Source of the DNA: Apostichopus japonicus
Lineage: Eukaryota > Echinodermata > Holothuroidea > Aspidochirotida > Stichopodidae
Length of the DNA stretch: 64,000 bases
Assembly (NCBI RefSeq): GCF_037975245.1
Contig: NC_092569.1
Location: forward strand, 36,702,168-36,766,167
Direction of reading: 5' to 3'
Of this stretch, positions 60,195-64,000 are shown in pieces (the stretch's first letter is position 1; the number at the start of each line of letters is the position of its first letter). The position numbers and the translations under genes are program-made. The notes beneath the pieces were generated by a model. That model saw nothing but the letters and a program-made list of their open reading frames with translations. It was not told the origin of the DNA and ran no database searches.

Positions 60195-61800
60195 ATGTAG
60201 AATCTCAAACGAAACATTGCTTTGGTGCCGATGTGAATGAATCTAGTGCAGGGAAATATAATCTCACACGAAACATTGCTATGATGCTGATGTGAATGAA
60301 TCTAGTGCAGGGAAATATAATCTCACACGAAACATTGCAATGGTGCTGATGTGAATGAATCTAGTGCAGGGAAATATAATCTCACACGAAACATTGCTTT
60401 GGTGCCGATGTGAATGAATCTAGTGCAGGGAAAGTAGAAACTCAAACGAAACATTGCAATGGTGCTGATGTGAATGAATCTAGTGCAGGGAAATATAATC
60501 TCACACGAAACATTGCTATGATGCTGATGTAAATGAATCTAGTGAAGGGAAGTGGAATCTCAAACGAAACATTGCTATGATGCTGATGTGAATGAATCTA
60601 GTGAAGGGAAAGTAGAAACTCAAACGAAACATTGCAATGGTGCTGATGTGAATGAATCTAGTGCAGGGAAATATAATCTCACACGAAACATTGCTATGAT
60701 GCTGATGTAAATGAATCTAGTGAAGGGAAGTGGAATCTCAAACGAAACATTGCTATGGTGCCGATGTGAATGAATCTAGTGCAGGGAAATATAATCTTAA
60801 ACGAAACATTGCCTTGGTGCTAATGTGAATGAATCTAGTGCAGGGAAATATAATCTCACACGAAACATTGCTATGATGCTGATGTAAATGAATCTAGTGA
60901 AGGGAAGTGGAATCTCAAACGAAACATTGCAATGGTGCTGATGTGTATGAATCTAGTGCAGGGAAAGTAGAAACTCAAACGAAACATTGCTATGGTGCTG
61001 ATGTGAATGAATCTAGTGAAGGGAAGTGGAATCTCAAACGAAACATTGCTAACATGGTGCTGATGTGAATGAATCTAGTGCAGGGAAAGTAGAAACTCAA
61101 ACGAAACATTGCTATGGTGCTGATGTGAATGAATCTAGTGCAGGGAAAGTAGAAACTCAAACGAAACATTGCTATGGTGCTGATGTACATGAATCTAGTG
61201 CAGGGAAGTGGAATCTCAAACGAAACATTGCTAACATGGTGCTGATGTGAATGAATCTAGTGAAGGGAAGTGGAATCTCAAACGAAACATTGCTATGGTG
61301 CTGATGTAAATGAATCTAGTGAGGGAAAGTGGAATTTCAAACGAAACATTGCTATGATGCTGATGTGTATGAATCTAGTGAAGGAAGTGGAATCTCAAAC
61401 GAAACATTGCTATGATGCTGATGTGAATGAATCTAGTGAAGGGAAAGTAGAAACTCAAACGAAACATTGCAATGGTGCTGATGTGTATGAATCTAGTGCA
61501 GGGAAAGTAGAAACTCAAACGAAACATTGCTATGATGCTGATGTGAATGAATCTAGTGAAGGGAAGTGGAATCTCAAACGAAACATTGCTATGGTGCTGA
61601 TGTGAATGAATCTAGTGCAGGGAAAGTAGAAACTCAAACGAAACATTGCTATGGTGCTGATGTACATGAATCTAGTTCAGGGAAGTGGAATCTCAAACGA
61701 AACATTGCTAACATGGTGCTGATGTGAATGAATCTAGTGAGGGAAAGTGGAATCTCAAACGAAACATTGCTATGATGCTGATGTGAATGAATCTAGTGCG
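60195..61800. repeat. Tandem repeat, ~59-bp unit, about 27 copies
   Basis: Unit: GATGTGAATGAATCTAGTGC, AGGGAAAGTAGAAACTCAAA, CGAAACATTGCTATGGTGCT. Three sub-types (AAATATAATCTCACACG, AAGTGGAATCTCAAACG, AAAGTAGAAACTCAAACG) are interspersed. A variant with an extra AACAT recurs at about 61050, 61230 and 61705. The ~60-110-codon frames here are artefacts of the repeat. Confidence 0.95.
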
Positions 61801-63307
61801 TGGATTAAATATGGGCGGCCACAGAGAACAAGTCTCACCCAAATTATTTCATACCGGTCTGCAACGGTTCTCTATGAGATGACAATTTTCATCTTTCCAA
61901 TAGTTATGTCTGAAGTTATTAATAAAAAAGAAGTTTGCTTACCTCGATGGGATGCAATTTATTCATTGGATAGAGCTGAACGGATATTAAATCAAACAAT
62001 GTCAAAAATTATTTCGGAATTATGTCTCCTTTTGCCACGGAGCGTGAACCTGTCATGAAAGCACAGTGACAGTTAAAGACAAACGGCAGCCTACATGTCA
62101 ATGCTATTGACAAGTCCATTAGGACTTAACAATCAATCCACAGCTTAAACAAACATTAGCTCATTAATATTCATCTAAACCCTCTGATGTGAAATTTCTT
62201 GAATCACGCACATGTTTGATGTTCGCTAGTTGGAGGTTTCTCTGTCGAGAAGTTTATATCAATGATCTCTCCGAATTAGACGAGGGGTTATCGTTTATTT
62301 TTGTTTTTGAATTAATTAATATAACTCCATGAAATCTGACCATATCATGAAAGGACTAACTACAGCCCGTTACCTTGCATACAATGGAAACCAACAAAGT
62401 TGGTTGACCTAATTGAACCGTGATCTGTATCAGTTTGCTGTAAGGAACTATAATGGTAATTAGTTAACACAAGAAGTCAATCATTAAGCGTAACCGTTAA
62501 TTAGTACAACTCGCTTAGTTCAACAGGCGGCGCTATGCTCATATAAGGGTCCATCATCAGGGCACGAAACGGATTATAGGAGCACCATTACGAGGGTGTG
62601 TTCATCAATCTCTTAAACCATGTGACTAAACCGATCATAAAATCCTTTGGAAGATATCTTCTGGTGGCTGCAGTTGGATGCTCAGTAAATTATCGAACTT
62701 GTCTGCATATTAAAGTCCAAGTACCATCCTCATAACATCGCGAATCATGATTGCTTTAATTTTGGCAAAAGCATAGCGAATAATGCCATCCCGGCAATTA
62801 AGTTGATTTTGTTTTTGTTTTTCTTGGTAATATCTCAATCAAATTATCCAGAGAAGACATATATATATTCTGCAATAGAGTTGCAATTTAATCATAGATT
62901 ATTAAAGTTAAATAATAACACAAATTAACAGAAGAAACACGTTGATATCTTGACTTTTAAGTCTTACAAGTTTTACTCCCTCTTTTCAACCCTACATAGA
63001 TTTTTTTTAGCACAACCTTGCATGTAGACCTAATTCATAGCCTAAATATATAGCAGAACGCACCATTTCACATTTAATTTTAATTCCCCTTCAATGGTAT
63101 CGGTTCTAACGACCCAGGACACACACCCTTCTATTGTAAATGGGACATTTTATCATCAGAGCCCCCAATGTAAAGGGCCCTCAAGTTCAAGTCGACACTG
63201 TGAACACGCCCATGCAATATATATCAATTTGAACCTGTTATTGTCTATACAAAACTTGACATGGGAGAGGGAGGTGGGTGGTGGGGGGGGGGGGATATGT
63301 TGTTTCA
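61801..63307. other. Gene-free sequence
   Basis: No gene, RNA or repeat could be supported. A G-run begins near 63280. Confidence 0.45.
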
Positions 63308-64000
63308 GTGGGTTGGAGCTGGAATAGGGAAGCATATGGTGCTTCAGGGGGTTGGAATTGCTGAGATGGGGGAAGCATATGGTGCTTCAGGGGGTTGGAG
63401 TTGTTGAGATGGGGGAAGCATTTAATGCTTCAGGGGTTTGGAGTTGTTGAGATGGGGAAAGCATATGGTGCTTCAGGGTGTTGGAGTTGTTGAGATGGGG
63501 AAAGCATATGGTGCTTCAGTGGGTTGGAGTTGTTGGGACGGGGAAGCATATGGTGCTTCAGGGGTTGGAGTTGTTGAGATGGGGAAGCATATGGTGCTTC
63601 AGGGGGTTGGAGATGTTGGGATGGGAGAAGCATACGGTACTTCAGGTGGTTGGAGTGTTGGGATGGGGGAAGCATATGGTGCTTCAGGTGGTTGGAGTTG
63701 TTGGGAGGGGGAAGCATGTGGTGCTTCAGGGGTTGGAGTTGTTGAGATGGGGGAAGCATAAGGTGCTTCAGGGGGTTGGAGTTGTTGAGATGGGGGAAGC
63801 ATAAGGTGCTTCAGGTGGTTGGAGTTGTTGGGAGGGGGAAGCATGTGGTGCTTCAGGGGGTTGGAGTTGTTGAGATGGGGGAAGCATAAGGTGCTTCAGG
63901 TGGTTGGAGTTGTTGGGAGGGGGAAGCATGTGGTGCTTCAGGGGGTTGGAGTTGTTGAGATGGGGGAAGCATAAGATGCTTCAGGGGGTTGGAGTCGTTG
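63308..64000. repeat. G-rich tandem repeat, ~44-bp unit, runs off the window
   Basis: About 15 copies of GGTTGGAGTTGTTGAGATGG plus GGGAAGCATATGGTGCTTCA. GAAGCATATGGTGCTTC is an imperfect inverted repeat. Sub-types ATATGG, ATAAGG and ATGTGG alternate. Open frames on both strands are artefacts. The right end is not seen. Confidence 0.95.

Noticed and set aside
63430-63844. Proline/histidine-rich and glycine/valine-rich frames of about 80-109 codons
   Set aside because: Artefacts of the G-rich ~44-bp array, open on both strands.

Overview
The window looks like a stretch of an invertebrate animal nuclear genome. It has one intron-containing patched-family gene, a tRNA-derived SINE present in several copies, 3' tails of non-LTR retrotransposons, a DIRS-type tyrosine-recombinase retrotransposon, several non-autonomous hAT-like DNA transposons with 8-bp target duplications, and at least a dozen unrelated tandem arrays. 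The mix suggests a marine invertebrate, possibly an echinoderm. That is inference from the repeat types; nothing in the sequence proves the species. There is no sign of bacterial gene organisation, operons or CRISPR.

Layout. 1-10.3 kb is gene-free and AT-rich: a possible MITE (548-926), an ~88-bp tandem array (2.2-2.6 kb), a LINE 3' end (4982-5186), a foldback element built from inverted minisatellite arms (5778-6538, 9-bp target duplication) and a ~104-bp satellite (7.8-10.2 kb). 10.6-17.9 kb is a decayed DIRS element with ~493-bp inverted terminal repeats, RNase H and tyrosine-recombinase relics, two SINE insertions and no reverse transcriptase that I could find. It is flanked by two identical 264-bp copies of host sequence. 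18-32 kb is mostly unannotatable, with arrays at 18.4, 19.3-19.9, 23.4-23.7, 24.3-25.3 and 31.3-31.5 kb. 32-35 kb holds a weak first-exon candidate, a SINE, an E-box-bearing repeat and a 1.5-kb hAT-like element.

The only convincing host gene is at 37417-40428 on the minus strand. It is a 933-residue patched-domain (PTCHD-type, RND superfamily) membrane protein in two coding exons with a 210-bp GT-AG intron. 42-54 kb is a transposon-dense zone: a hAT-like element (42613-43510), a SINE, a ~74-bp array, a LINE reverse-transcriptase relic split by a hAT-like element that itself carries a nested hAT-like element and a later tandem duplication, and a ~38-bp array. 54.7-58.4 kb is a 3.7-kb array of a 15-bp unit that produces giant spurious open frames. 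The right end holds an L1-like relic followed directly by a ~59-bp array (60.2-61.8 kb), and a G-rich ~44-bp array that runs off the window.

Most notable: (1) the perfect 264-bp duplication around a coding-dead DIRS element; (2) a ~45-bp hairpin-like block placed near one end of three hAT-like elements whose terminal repeats differ; (3) the dated nesting at 49-50.4 kb; (4) the foldback element with minisatellite arms; (5) the 15-bp array with an internal higher-order duplication.
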